IMG/VR virus record: IMGVR_UViG_3300009163_000183
Location: 1 to 23,874 of that record
Length of the DNA: 23,874 nt
Direction: 5' to 3' (one strand)
Source of the DNA: a virus
The position numbers were made by a program, and so were the translations under genes. Positions within the stretch are counted from its first letter, which is position 1. Every line of letters starts with the position of its first letter. Of the stretch, positions 5,364 through 12,169 are shown piece by piece. The notes beneath the pieces were generated by a model. It worked only from the letters and a program-made list of their open reading frames with translations, was not told the DNA's origin and searched no databases.

Positions 5364-5393
5364 TAATTCATAATAACTTAAAAAACAAAAGCC

Positions 5394-5588
5394 ATGCCAT
5401 TTGATGACGAAAAAAAAATCAAAAGATTAAAAGAGAGAGAAGCTAAACTTGTAAGCAGAGGTTACAAAGCTGTAGATGAAGGCAGAGAGAAGAAAGCAGA
5501 TAGATTATTAGGGAGAGCAGCGAGAGTTGAGAACCGTATAATTAATTTAAAGGAAAGAGATACTCCATTACCTCCCTCTAATTTTTAA
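5394..5588 (+). CDS. Small basic helical phage protein (64 aa)
   Basis: A 64-residue, highly charged protein (MPFDDEKKIKRLKERE...) that is almost all helix up to residue 56. A repeated spacing of Lys/Arg and Ala/Leu (KKADRLLGRAARVENRI) would give a coiled coil or a nucleic-acid-binding helix. It ends with a proline-rich tail TPLPPSNF. No cysteines or membrane span. It is the first gene of the rightward run after promoter 5350-5357 and is 10 bases from the next gene. The DNA is poorer in G+C here (18 of 60 at 5401-5460). Function unknown; small Lys/Arg-rich proteins next to virion genes are often minor structural or DNA-condensing proteins. Confidence 0.7.
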   Translation: MPFDDEKKIKRLKEREAKLVSRGYKAVDEGREKKADRLLGRAARVENRIINLKERDTPLPPSNF

Positions 5589-5598
5589 ATAAACTAAA

Positions 5599-5898
5599 AT
5601 GGGCGATAAAGATAAATCAGTAAACAAAAAAGGAGTCTTAGTTGATAAATCAGTTAAGACAACTGTAGAGCAAGAGAAAACTCCTGCTGAAAAGCTTGCG
5701 TTTAATAATGCTGCTGTTGAGGCAATTGCTAAAAACGCTGCTATAAGAGATGCAGAAAGAAAAAAGAATAAAGAGATTGCGTCTGAATCATATGCACGAA
5801 GACGAGCAAATAGAGATGCAGGTAGTACCGGTAGGACTAGATTAGTAGGACTATCAACTTTTAACCGACCTTTCCAAGGCGATGGACTTTCTAGCTAA
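5599..5898 (+). CDS. Unknown 99-aa Ala/Lys-rich phage protein
   Basis: The product starts MGDKDKSVNKKGVLVDKSV. The first 30 residues are lysine-rich and probably unstructured. Residues 30-75 form a charged alanine-rich helix (EKLAFNNAAVEAIAKNAAIRD, then RKKNKEIASESYARRRANRD), and the tail is RTRLVGLSTFNRPFQGDGLSS. The tail looks like an extended peptide that could dock to a partner. The stop overlaps the next ATG as TAATG, showing tight translational coupling. It sits in a run of four small basic genes before a fibre gene, so a minor virion protein is plausible. No family recognised. Confidence 0.65.
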   Translation: MGDKDKSVNKKGVLVDKSVKTTVEQEKTPAEKLAFNNAAVEAIAKNAAIRDAERKKNKEIASESYARRRANRDAGSTGRTRLVGLSTFNRPFQGDGLSS

Positions 5899-6188
5899 TG
5901 GCAAATAAAGAAAACATGAAATGCAATAGTCCTGTTCCTTCAGATAAGGCAGGCAAAAAGAAAATGGTCAAGGCATGTAGCAATGGAACAGAGAAACTGC
6001 TACACTTTGGAGCAAAGGGCTATGGTAATAACTATAGTGCTGCGGCAAGAAAGAGTTTTAAGGCACGACACAGTTGTGATACTGCAAATGACAAACTAAC
6101 ACCAAGATATTGGGCCTGCAAAAATCTATGGTCAGGACCGGGTGGTTCAACCACAAGCAATCCAAGTAATCGAAGAGGTAAATACTAA
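5898..6188 (+). CDS. Conserved small phage protein with ARHxC / RYWxCK motif
   Basis: A 96-residue basic protein. Its core reads KLLHFGAKGYGNNYS, then RKSFKARHSCD (51-61) and TPRYWACKNLWSGPGG (68-83). This resembles a motif I know from small proteins of marine T4-like and other phages (a leading HFG segment, then RxFRARHNCD and ARYWSCKAW). Their function is not established, though they are found near virion genes. Four cysteines (9, 27, 60, 69) and the conserved His59 could bind a metal. It overlaps the previous stop as TAATG, and the next gene begins directly after its stop, so it is read as part of one operon. Family resemblance by memory of motif; function unknown. Confidence 0.75.
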   Translation: MANKENMKCNSPVPSDKAGKKKMVKACSNGTEKLLHFGAKGYGNNYSAAARKSFKARHSCDTANDKLTPRYWACKNLWSGPGGSTTSNPSNRRGKY

Positions 6189-6524
6189 ATGAAAGACGCT
6201 TGTTATAAAAAGGTAAAGGCACAGTATGATGTTTTTCCATCTGCAAGAGCATCTCAAGCCATTGCAAAATGCAGGAAAGGTTCAGGTGCTGTTCGAAAGA
6301 CAGAGGCAGGAACATCTTTAAAGAGGTGGGAAAAAGAAAAGTGGACTGATACCAAGTCAGGTAAAGCGTGTGGTGCAGGAGGAAAAAATGAATACTGCAG
6401 ACCAAAGGTGAAGGTTTCTTCACAGACCCCTAAAACAATTTCTGAGATAAGTCCATCTAGGCTAAGTGCCAAGAAGGCAGAGAAGTCAAGAGTTGGTATG
6501 GGAAGAAAAGTTTCAAAAGTATAA
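6189..6524 (+). CDS. DUF5872-like small phage protein (111 aa)
   Basis: It starts MKDACYKKVKAQYDVFPSARASQAIAKCRKG, closely similar in pattern to the first module of DUF5872 proteins of phages and giant viruses (ACYxKVKxxYxVxPSAxASxALxKCRK). The second module, SLKRWEKEKWTDTKSGKACG with NEYCRPKVKV (43-75), matches the usual W-KEKW-D-GKxCG-CRP stretch, also known in such proteins. The C-terminus (76-111) is a basic, Ser/Lys-rich tail. The four or five cysteines may bind zinc. The ATG follows the previous stop with no gap. Role unknown; because it travels with the motif protein at 5898 and fibre genes it may be a minor virion or DNA-binding component. Confidence 0.75.
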   Translation: MKDACYKKVKAQYDVFPSARASQAIAKCRKGSGAVRKTEAGTSLKRWEKEKWTDTKSGKACGAGGKNEYCRPKVKVSSQTPKTISEISPSRLSAKKAEKSRVGMGRKVSKV

Positions 6525-6534
6525 TATAATTTTA

Positions 6535-6542
6535 TATCTTTG
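6535..6542 (+). promoter_or_regulatory. Bacteroidota-type -7 promoter for the beta-helix protein gene
   Basis: TATCTTTG, followed by an A-run and ATG 12 bases later (6555). The wider TTTATATCTTTG (6531-6542) is identical to the groEL promoter, and CTTTGTAAAAAA is shared with the promoters at 8063 and 22908. The very short leader suggests the transcript begins close to the start codon. Confidence 0.65.
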
Positions 6543-6554
6543 TAAAAAAAAATT

Positions 6555-7691
6555 ATGGCGATTATACCGCTTAATCAAAAATTTCATACTATAGACAATA
6601 GTGTTGTAACTAAAGAGCGAGGGTCGGCTTTAGTAAATTCTCAAAAAGAAATTTACCTTACCCAAGATATTATTGACACTGTAAGTGCTTTCGTTGGATT
6701 GGGAGGAACTCAATATGTATTTGTAACAGCAAATGGTACAAATGTACAAAATGCAGCAGAGCTACAAGCAGCTTATGTTACTGCTCAGGGTATGTCTCCA
6801 AGTATAACAAATAGAATTACTGTAATTGCTGCACCCGGAAATTATGATTTTAGCACTGCTAATTTTGAAATGGATACCCAATACATTGACTTAGTGTCAT
6901 TAGATGGAAATAGGAGCATAGTATTTAACGGCTTAAATACAATAGATATAACTGCAAATGATGTATTTGTAAGAGGTGTAGATGTTGGAACATTAAACTT
7001 TACTCTAGCAAATTCATTAAATTTATTAAGAGTAGAAAACTGCCAAGGTGGAGATAATTCATTTGGCGGTCAAGGCACAGCAAGTGGCACGTTTACTAAT
7101 TGTACAGGTGGATTTGCTTCATTTGGTGGTGGTGGTGGTACAGCAAATGGCACATTCACTAATTGTACAGGTTTAGTTTATTCATTTGGTGGTGATTTTG
7201 GCGGCATAGCAAGTGGCACGTTCACAGATTGCATAGGTACAGATTATTCATTTGGTGGTGATGGTGGCACAGCAAGTGGTGTGTTCACTAATTGCCAAAG
7301 TGGAGTTGATTCATTTGGCGGTAGTGGTGGCACAGCAAGTGGTGTGTTCACTAGTTGCACAGGTGTAGATGTTTCATTTGGCGGTCAAGGCACAGCAAGC
7401 GGCACGTTTAATAGTTGCACAGGTGGAGATGAGTCATTTGGTGGTACTGCCACAGCAAGTGGTGTGTTCACTAATTGTACAGGTGGATTTGCTTCATTTG
7501 GCGGTAGTGGTGGCACAGCAAATGGCACGTTTAATAGTTGCATAGGTGGAGATGAGTCATTTGGTAAAGGTGGCGTACTTAATGGCTTTTTATATTATTG
7601 CAGACTAATATTAGGAACATTTCAAATTGTGTCAGGTGGTGGTAGAACTGTATTATGTATAGATGGAAATAACAATCAAAATAATCAATAA
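6555..7691 (+). CDS. Beta-helix-type repeat protein, probable tail fibre or appendage (378 aa)
   Basis: Residues 1-50 form an N-terminal part (FHTIDNSVVTKERGSALVNS, then IYLTQDIIDTVSAF) of the kind used to attach fibres to the virion. Residues 50-160 resemble the entry turns of a right-handed beta-helix (ITVIAAPGNYDF, VFNGLNTIDITANDVFVRGV). Residues 161-349 are nine repeats of about 19-22 residues built on NCTGG-x-x-SFGG-GGTASGTFT, each with one Cys and one SFG. The regular Cys could stack on one face of the helix. A short cap follows (YYCRLILGTFQIVSGGGRT), with a polar tail GNNNQNNQ. The repeats are near-identical in DNA too, so copy number may vary by recombination. A receptor-binding or decoration role is inferred. 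Confidence 0.8.
   Translation: MAIIPLNQKFHTIDNSVVTKERGSALVNSQKEIYLTQDIIDTVSAFVGLGGTQYVFVTANGTNVQNAAELQAAYVTAQGMSPSITNRITVIAAPGNYDFSTANFEMDTQYIDLVSLDGNRSIVFNGLNTIDITANDVFVRGVDVGTLNFTLANSLNLLRVENCQGGDNSFGGQGTASGTFTNCTGGFASFGGGGGTANGTFTNCTGLVYSFGGDFGGIASGTFTDCIGTDYSFGGDGGTASGVFTNCQSGVDSFGGSGGTASGVFTSCTGVDVSFGGQGTASGTFNSCTGGDESFGGTATASGVFTNCTGGFASFGGSGGTANGTFNSCIGGDESFGKGGVLNGFLYYCRLILGTFQIVSGGGRTVLCIDGNNNQNNQ
7039..7572 (+). repeat. Nine in-frame coding repeats of about 60 bases
   Basis: The motif TCATTTGG recurs nine times, each followed by a Gly-rich stretch and GGCACAGCAA or a close variant. The period changes between 57 and 66 bases by whole codons. It codes for the SFGG/NCTGG repeats of the protein above. 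It is a coding repeat, not a CRISPR array, because spacers are not unique and the frame is kept. Confidence 0.8.
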
Positions 7692-7692
7692 C

Positions 7693-8013
7693 ATGAAAAA
7701 TTATCAATTAGTAAACGAAGGAACTTGGGTAGAAATACTTAAAGTAGAATTAACAGAAGAACAAAAAACTATTTTATTATCAAGTGATGATAAAAAAGAT
7801 TTACTTTCTTTAATTAAATCTCAAAGAGAAGGTGAAATATCTAATGAAAAAAAGAATTCTTTATCAGCTTTTTATAATTCAGTAAAACCTGCTTTAAAAG
7901 AAGAAGATATTTATGAATTAATTTCTATAGATATATCTGACAAAGAAGATGGCATATTTACAGGAATTTTAAATTGTAGAATAAACAAAGAACATATACA
8001 AATTAGATTTTAA
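7693..8013 (+). CDS. Unknown acidic 106-aa phage protein
   Basis: An upstream in-frame ATG at 7663 would lie inside the fibre gene; the ATG at 7693, two bases after that gene's stop, is a more natural start. The product begins MKNYQLVNEGTWVEILKVELTEEQ. It has a likely strand-strand-helix start, then a helical middle (EEQKTILLSSDDKKDLLSLIKSQR), and a C-terminal part with DGIFTGILNCRINKEHIQIRF. No membrane span or enzyme motif. It is the last gene before the strongest terminator in the window, in one transcript with the repeat fibre. A fibre chaperone is a common arrangement for a small gene just after a fibre gene, but this is only a guess from position. Confidence 0.7.
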   Translation: MKNYQLVNEGTWVEILKVELTEEQKTILLSSDDKKDLLSLIKSQREGEISNEKKNSLSAFYNSVKPALKEEDIYELISIDISDKEDGIFTGILNCRINKEHIQIRF

Positions 8014-8019
8014 ATTTAT

Positions 8020-8043
8020 AGCCACTTATAGAGTGGCTTTTTT
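8020..8043 (+). terminator. Strong intrinsic terminator
   Basis: AGCCACT (8020-8026), loop TATAG, AGTGGCT (8032-8038), a perfect seven-pair stem with four G-C pairs, followed by a run of T to 8043. It starts seven bases after the stop codon at 8011-8013 and comes 20 bases before the next promoter, so it separates two transcripts. Confidence 0.88.
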
Positions 8044-8062
8044 ATTCTTTAAAATAATTTCA

Positions 8063-8070
8063 TATCTTTG
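8063..8070 (+). promoter_or_regulatory. Bacteroidota-type -7 promoter for 8087 onwards
   Basis: TATCTTTG followed by TAAAAAATAAAATC and ATG at 8087. The 23 bases 8066-8088 are identical to 22911-22933 in front of the scaffold-like gene, so both promoter end and leader are reused. It lies directly after a terminator, which makes the call strong. Confidence 0.75.
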
Positions 8071-8086
8071 TAAAAAATAAAATCAA

Positions 8087-8266
8087 ATGGGAAAGACTAA
8101 AGGAATGGGTGATGTTATTGAAAAAATAACAACAGCCACAGGAATTAAAAAAGTAGTAGATACTGTTTCAAAAGCAACAGGAAAAGATTGTGGATGTGCT
8201 AAAAGAAAAGAAGCACTAAACAATCCTAACCTCCTTGTAAATAAAATGTTTAACAATAAAAAATAA
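8087..8266 (+). CDS. Conserved 59-aa phage protein with GKDCGCxKRKExLN motif
   Basis: Read by hand. The product is MGKTKGMGDVIEKITTATG, then IKKVVDTVSKATGKDCGCAK and RKEALNNPNLLVNKMFNNKK. The pattern of a glycine-led amphipathic helix, GKDCGC, RKExLN and a C-terminal LF-like end is one I recognise from many small proteins of Bacteroidota phages, always of unknown function. The closely spaced cysteines (35 and 37) suggest metal or disulfide use. It is the first gene after the promoter at 8063 and is followed by the next gene after four bases. Below common gene-calling size limits, so easily missed. Confidence 0.75.
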   Translation: MGKTKGMGDVIEKITTATGIKKVVDTVSKATGKDCGCAKRKEALNNPNLLVNKMFNNKK

Positions 8267-8270
8267 AAAA

Positions 8271-8408
8271 ATGAAAAAAGTAGCTAAGGTAACAAAGAAG
8301 ACAGCTTTTGATATTAAGGAAGCGAGTAATCAAAAATTAACGGCAAGTGCAAGAAACAACTATGCGAAAAACGCACAGGCGGCTATGAAAAATACTAAAA
8401 AAAAATAA
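8271..8408 (+). CDS. Tiny basic phage protein (45 aa)
   Basis: Read by hand from ATG 8271 to TAA 8406-8408. It begins MKKVAKVTKKTAFDIKEASN and continues to a lysine-rich end (NYAKNAQAAMKNTKKK). About a third of residues are basic, and the rest is helix-forming Ala, Asn and Gln. It is four bases after the previous stop and three before the next ATG, so the spacing argues for a real gene in an operon. It could be a small virion or DNA-binding protein; nothing specific is visible. Confidence 0.65.
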   Translation: MKKVAKVTKKTAFDIKEASNQKLTASARNNYAKNAQAAMKNTKKK

Positions 8409-8411
8409 GCT

Positions 8412-8894
8412 ATGCCAAATTTAAAACTTCAGGTAAGTAGAGCATTAAAGGTTATACCTTCAGCGAATACAAATATCCCAATGCCTAATGTTATTGTAAC
8501 TAGTACAGCAACAGCGACTACTACAGGCAAACTTGTAGATTCAACAAAGAATTTTTCTAGTAGTGGATTAAATGTTCAAGTTGGAGATATCGTATATAAT
8601 AATACACTTTCAAGTGCAGCAACTGTTACAAATGTAGATAGTGCCACACAGTTATCTTTAAACTCAAATATAATGCTATCAACAAATTCTTATGCATTAT
8701 ATTCAGGTACAAATACCACCGGCTCAGTTGAGCCATGTGTATTATACGTTGGTGTAGGAGGAACGCTTAATGTTACTACTGCAGGAGGTGATGTTGTAAA
8801 TTTTGTTGGAATAGCGGCAGGCACTTTTTTACCTGTACAAGTAATAAGAGTAAATTCAGTTGTAACTGCTACAGATATTATAGCCCTTTGGTAA
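8412..8894 (+). CDS. Beta-rich virion protein, probable head or tail decoration (160 aa)
   Basis: It starts MPNLKLQVSRALKVIPSANT, an N-terminal attachment-like region. The middle (28-100) reads as strands: TSTATATTTGKLVDSTKNF, then VQVGDIVYNNT and ATVTNVDSATQLSLNS, a pattern of beta-barrel or adapter domains in phage structural proteins. The C-terminal third (LYVGVGGTLNVTTAGGDVV, then GTFLPVQVIRVN and TDIIALW) matches a domain I know from small phage structural proteins, ending in an ALW/ALY tail. No signal peptide. It precedes the large adhesin by three bases, so it may act as its base or as a head decoration. The exact role is unknown. Confidence 0.65.
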   Translation: MPNLKLQVSRALKVIPSANTNIPMPNVIVTSTATATTTGKLVDSTKNFSSSGLNVQVGDIVYNNTLSSAATVTNVDSATQLSLNSNIMLSTNSYALYSGTNTTGSVEPCVLYVGVGGTLNVTTAGGDVVNFVGIAAGTFLPVQVIRVNSVVTATDIIALW

Positions 8895-8897
8895 ACC

Positions 8898-11381
8898 ATG
8901 CAGATAGGCATAAACATAGCTGTAAAGGGAACAAGAACATCAGGTCCATCAGCTGCACCTGTTAATACTGTAGCACCTGTAATTAGTGGTTCAACAACAC
9001 TTGGTAGTGTTCTTACATCAACAACAGGGACTTGGACCAACTCACCTACTAGCTATACCTATCAATGGAAGAGGGGAGCTACTAATATTGGAACTAATGC
9101 CAATACTTATACTTTAGTAGCTGCTGATTCAGGAGCAGCAATCACTTGTGTGGTTACAGCTACGAATGCATTGGGCAGTTCAAGTGCAACGTCTAATACA
9201 ATCACAGCAGGTAATTATGTACCTGTTAATACTGTAGCACCTGTAATCTCAGGATTTAATACTTTAGGTAGCACATTGACGTCAACAACAGGGACGTGGA
9301 CTAATTCACCAAGTAGTTTTGCATATCAATGGAATCGAAACGGTTCACCTATACCAAGTGCTACAGCATCAACTTATATTTTAGTTTTAGCTGATAACGC
9401 AGCGGCAATTACTTGTGTGGTTACGGCGATTAATGGTGCAGGCTCAACATCTGCAACATCCAATACAATTACAGTAGGTAATTATGCACCTGTTAACACA
9501 GTTGCACCTGTAATTTCAGGTTCAACTGCTTTAGGAGGTGTGTTGTCATCAACAACAGGAACGTGGTCAGGAATAAATACGATTACTTATGCATACCAAT
9601 GGAAGCGAGGGACTACTAACATAGGTACTAATTCATCAACATATACTTTAGTAGCAGCAGACTCAGCAGCAGCAATTACTTGTGTGGTGACTGCTACAAA
9701 TACTTTAGGTAGTTCAAGTGCAACATCTAACACAATCACAGCACAAACATATACAGCACCTAATAATACTGTAGCTCCTGTAATAAGTGGCACTACTACT
9801 TTAGGTAGCACATTGACATCAACAACAGGAGCATTTAACGGTAATCCAACACCTACTTATGGTTATCAATGGAGAAGAAATGCAGTTAATATAACAAGTG
9901 CTACAGCCTCTACTTATGTGTTGGTTTCAGCAGACTCAGCGGCAGCAATTACTTGCGTAGTAACGGCTACTAATGCATTGGGTAGTTCAAGTGCTCCCTC
10001 TAACACAATTACAGCAGATACTTACGCAGCACCTGTAAATTCGTCACCACCTGTAATTAGTGGTACAACTACAATAGGCAGTGTACTTACATCTACTTTT
10101 GGTGGTTGGACTAATTCACCTACTAGCTATGCCTTCCAATGGAATCGAAACGGTTCACCAATAGCAAGTGCCACAACATCTAGTTACACATTAGTTCAAG
10201 CAGACTCGGCAAGTGCAATTACTTGTGTAGTTACTGCTACTAATGCATTTGGTTCAACACCATCAACATCTAACACACTTACTACACCAACATATTCAGC
10301 TGCATTCACATCAACGTGGGCTGTAACAGCAGGGGAAACTATAACCTTACCATATGAGGCAGGAGGTACATACTCAGGAACAATTAATTGGGGGGATTCA
10401 AGTACATCTAATAACAGTTATGCTAACAGAACACATACCTATGCAGGTGCAGGTACATATACCATATCAATCACAGGTGTAACTACAGGCTTCAGATTTG
10501 CAAATACAGGCAGTAGACTTAACATCAGAACCATTACAAATTGGGGTACTTTGAGGTTAGGGAATAGTAATGCTTATTTTCAGGGTTGTTCAAACTTAAC
10601 TTTAACTACAGTTGTAGGGACATTAGACTTGACAGGTACAACAGATTTTTTTCAGATTTTTGGTAGTTGTGGTTCACTTACAACAATAAACGGTATTAAT
10701 TCTTGGAGCACAGGTGCAGTTACAAATATGTTTCAAATGTTTTATTCTTGCGGTAACTTAAATCAAGCATTGTCATTCAATACAGCAGCAGTAACTACTA
10801 TGACAGGTATGTTTCAATTTTGCAGTAGCTTTAATTCTTCATTAACATTTAATACAGCACTAGTAAATAGTATGAACTTTATGTTTTTTCAAGCTAGTCA
10901 ATTTAATACTGCACCAACATTTTCAAGCACAGCAGCAGTAACTACTATGCAAAGTATGTTTAGAGACTGTGCTAACTTTAATAAAGCATTGTCACTTAAC
11001 ACAGCAGCAGTTACTAATATGTATCAGATGTTTAGTGGTGCAACAGCATTTAATCAAGACATATCAGGGTGGAATACAATTTCAGTAACTAGTATGGGTA
11101 ATATGTTTAATGGAGCAACGGCATTCAATCAAAACTTAGGTTCGTGGAATGTGGCTAATGTTACAGACTTTGCAGGCTTTATGGTTACCAAAACAAACTT
11201 AACATTTTCTCCTACTAACTTAGATGCTATCTATAATGGATGGAGTGCAAGTGGAGTCAAGCCAAATATAAATATATCTTTTGGAGGTGCAAGATTTACA
11301 AATGCGGGTGGATTAGCAGGAAAAGCAGTATTAGTAGCAGCACCAAACAATTGGACAATAGTAGACGGAGGAGGAATATGA
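8898..11381 (+). CDS. Large adhesin: five Ig-like repeats, PKD-like domain and BspA/DUF285 repeats (827 aa)
   Basis: After a short N-terminus (MQIGINIAVKGTR) come five Ig-like domains (about 21-105, 109-193, 199-283, 288-373, 380-464). Each starts PVNTVAPVISG or a close variant, has a central YQW and ends AITCVVTATNALGSSSATSN. Residues 467-535 form a PKD-like domain (TINWGDSST, HTYAGAGTYTISITG). Residues 600-765 hold about seven repeats of about 25 residues with VTNMFQMF and TAFNQDISGWN, typical of the BspA-like surface repeat (DUF285, PF03382). A short C-terminal cap follows. There is no signal peptide, as expected for a virion protein. Ig-like domains commonly decorate phage tails and heads and bind carbohydrate; DUF285 is mainly known from bacterial cell-surface proteins. 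Host-binding fibre is the likeliest role. The stop overlaps the next ATG (ATGA). Confidence 0.85.
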   Translation: MQIGINIAVKGTRTSGPSAAPVNTVAPVISGSTTLGSVLTSTTGTWTNSPTSYTYQWKRGATNIGTNANTYTLVAADSGAAITCVVTATNALGSSSATSNTITAGNYVPVNTVAPVISGFNTLGSTLTSTTGTWTNSPSSFAYQWNRNGSPIPSATASTYILVLADNAAAITCVVTAINGAGSTSATSNTITVGNYAPVNTVAPVISGSTALGGVLSSTTGTWSGINTITYAYQWKRGTTNIGTNSSTYTLVAADSAAAITCVVTATNTLGSSSATSNTITAQTYTAPNNTVAPVISGTTTLGSTLTSTTGAFNGNPTPTYGYQWRRNAVNITSATASTYVLVSADSAAAITCVVTATNALGSSSAPSNTITADTYAAPVNSSPPVISGTTTIGSVLTSTFGGWTNSPTSYAFQWNRNGSPIASATTSSYTLVQADSASAITCVVTATNAFGSTPSTSNTLTTPTYSAAFTSTWAVTAGETITLPYEAGGTYSGTINWGDSSTSNNSYANRTHTYAGAGTYTISITGVTTGFRFANTGSRLNIRTITNWGTLRLGNSNAYFQGCSNLTLTTVVGTLDLTGTTDFFQIFGSCGSLTTINGINSWSTGAVTNMFQMFYSCGNLNQALSFNTAAVTTMTGMFQFCSSFNSSLTFNTALVNSMNFMFFQASQFNTAPTFSSTAAVTTMQSMFRDCANFNKALSLNTAAVTNMYQMFSGATAFNQDISGWNTISVTSMGNMFNGATAFNQNLGSWNVANVTDFAGFMVTKTNLTFSPTNLDAIYNGWSASGVKPNINISFGGARFTNAGGLAGKAVLVAAPNNWTIVDGGGI
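8958..10289 (+). repeat. Five coding repeats of about 255-275 bases (Ig-like)
   Basis: The five Ig-like domains show clear similarity in DNA as well as protein; for instance CACCTGTAATTAGTGG, ATTACTTGTGTGGTTAC and ATGCATTGGGCAGTTCAAG or near variants recur. The repeats probably arose by tandem duplication and could change in number by recombination. Confidence 0.75.
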
Positions 11382-11557
11382 AACACTATATAGTTTACAA
11401 CAATGACAAAGTAATATTCCATTATGGAATATTATTAGAAGACCAATTCTTGGCAACAGGACTTGAAGAAACATTTATAACTGAAGATAAGCAGGAGTTT
11501 ATTGATAAGTTAAAGAATGATTTTAACGTTGATTACACGGAAGAAAATGAAATCTAA
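11378..11557 (+). CDS. Unknown 59-aa phage protein
   Basis: The start chosen is the ATG at 11378, which overlaps the stop of the adhesin gene as ATGA; a longer frame starting at 11240 would lie deep in that gene. The product begins MKHYIVYNNDKVIFHYGILL and is acidic towards the end (EETFITEDKQEFIDKLKNDF, then VDYTEENEI). It looks like a small alpha/beta protein with a short hairpin. It overlaps the next gene by 11 bases. It is the first gene between the adhesin and the lysis genes. Function unknown. Confidence 0.65.
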   Translation: MKHYIVYNNDKVIFHYGILLEDQFLATGLEETFITEDKQEFIDKLKNDFNVDYTEENEI

Positions 11558-11711
11558 TATTTTAGCATCACTTTATTTTATATCAGGTTATATAACCTCG
11601 TTATTTATGATGTATCAAGGTAAAGAATACTACATTGTTTTTGGTGGTATAACATTATTTTTTTATTTAACTTTTACCTTAACTGAAGCTCTTGAAGAAT
11701 TAGACTTATGA
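11547..11711 (+). CDS. Small two-span membrane protein beside the holin (54 aa)
   Basis: I use the ATG at 11547, overlapping the previous stop by 11 bases, rather than an earlier start at 11517, because it gives a clean short N-terminus (MKSNILASLYFISGYITSLF). Two hydrophobic spans are seen: about 5-22 and 28-47 (YYIVFGGITLFFYLTFTL), joined by the short loop YQGKE, with an acidic C-terminus EALEELDL. Its stop overlaps the next ATG as ATGA. A small two-span protein next to a holin could be an antiholin or an extra holin, but its role is inference. Confidence 0.65.
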   Translation: MKSNILASLYFISGYITSLFMMYQGKEYYIVFGGITLFFYLTFTLTEALEELDL

Positions 11712-12169
11712 AAACACAACTATCCCTACTATTAATATCTATACAACAAGAACTATTGACACTTATATCTATATGCTTTGCATTCTTTTTACCAATAAGT
11801 GGTATACTCATAATGATAGGAGTATTAATATGTATTGATACTTTTACAGGAATTTGGAAAGCAAATAAATTAGAAGAGAAAATAACTAGCAGAAAATTAT
11901 CGTCTATTATTAGCAAGCTAGCACTTTATGAAATTACGGTTATTATGTTCTTTTTAATAGACCAATTCATACTCAATGACATTATACTTACATTCTTTAG
12001 TGTACCATTCATGCTAACTAAAGTAGTAGCGTTGGTATTGGCTAGTATAGAAGTAATGTCTATTAATGAGAACTACAAAGTAGTAAAAGGGATAGACCTA
12101 TGGCAGTCAATGAAGTTGTTGTTTGCAAGAGCAAAGGACATCAAAGACGACATAAATAAAATTAAATGA
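11708..12169 (+). CDS. Phage holin (153 aa)
   Basis: The product has an N-terminal helix ([15 protein letters not shown]), then hydrophobic spans at about 17-44 ([20 protein letters not shown], then VLICIDT), 72-100 ([18 protein letters not shown]) and 100-115. The stretch [21 protein letters not shown] (44-64) between spans is typical of a phage holin family (PF05105 type), in which Asp-x-x-x-Gly and the charged loop recur. The C-terminus is charged ([18 protein letters not shown]). It is directly followed, with an ATGA overlap, by the M15 peptidase gene, the classical holin-endolysin order. It would form membrane holes that start lysis. Family assignment by pattern. Confidence 0.85.
   Translation: MKTQLSLLLISIQQELLTLISICFAFFLPISGILIMIGVLICIDTFTGIWKANKLEEKITSRKLSSIISKLALYEITVIMFFLIDQFILNDIILTFFSVPFMLTKVVALVLASIEVMSINENYKVVKGIDLWQSMKLLFARAKDIKDDINKIK

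Noticed and set aside
7039-7572. Regular repeats that might suggest a CRISPR array
   Set aside because: Repeats keep a reading frame, have no unique spacers, and code for the SFGG/NCTGG protein repeats.
7663-7692. Earlier ATG for the 106-aa gene
   Set aside because: It lies inside the fibre gene; the ATG at 7693 directly follows that gene's stop and gives a normal N-terminus.
11240-11377. N-terminal extension of the 59-aa gene
   Set aside because: It overlaps 138 bases of the adhesin gene and yields an unlikely Cys/Lys/Arg-rich stretch; ATGA coupling at 11378 is more natural.
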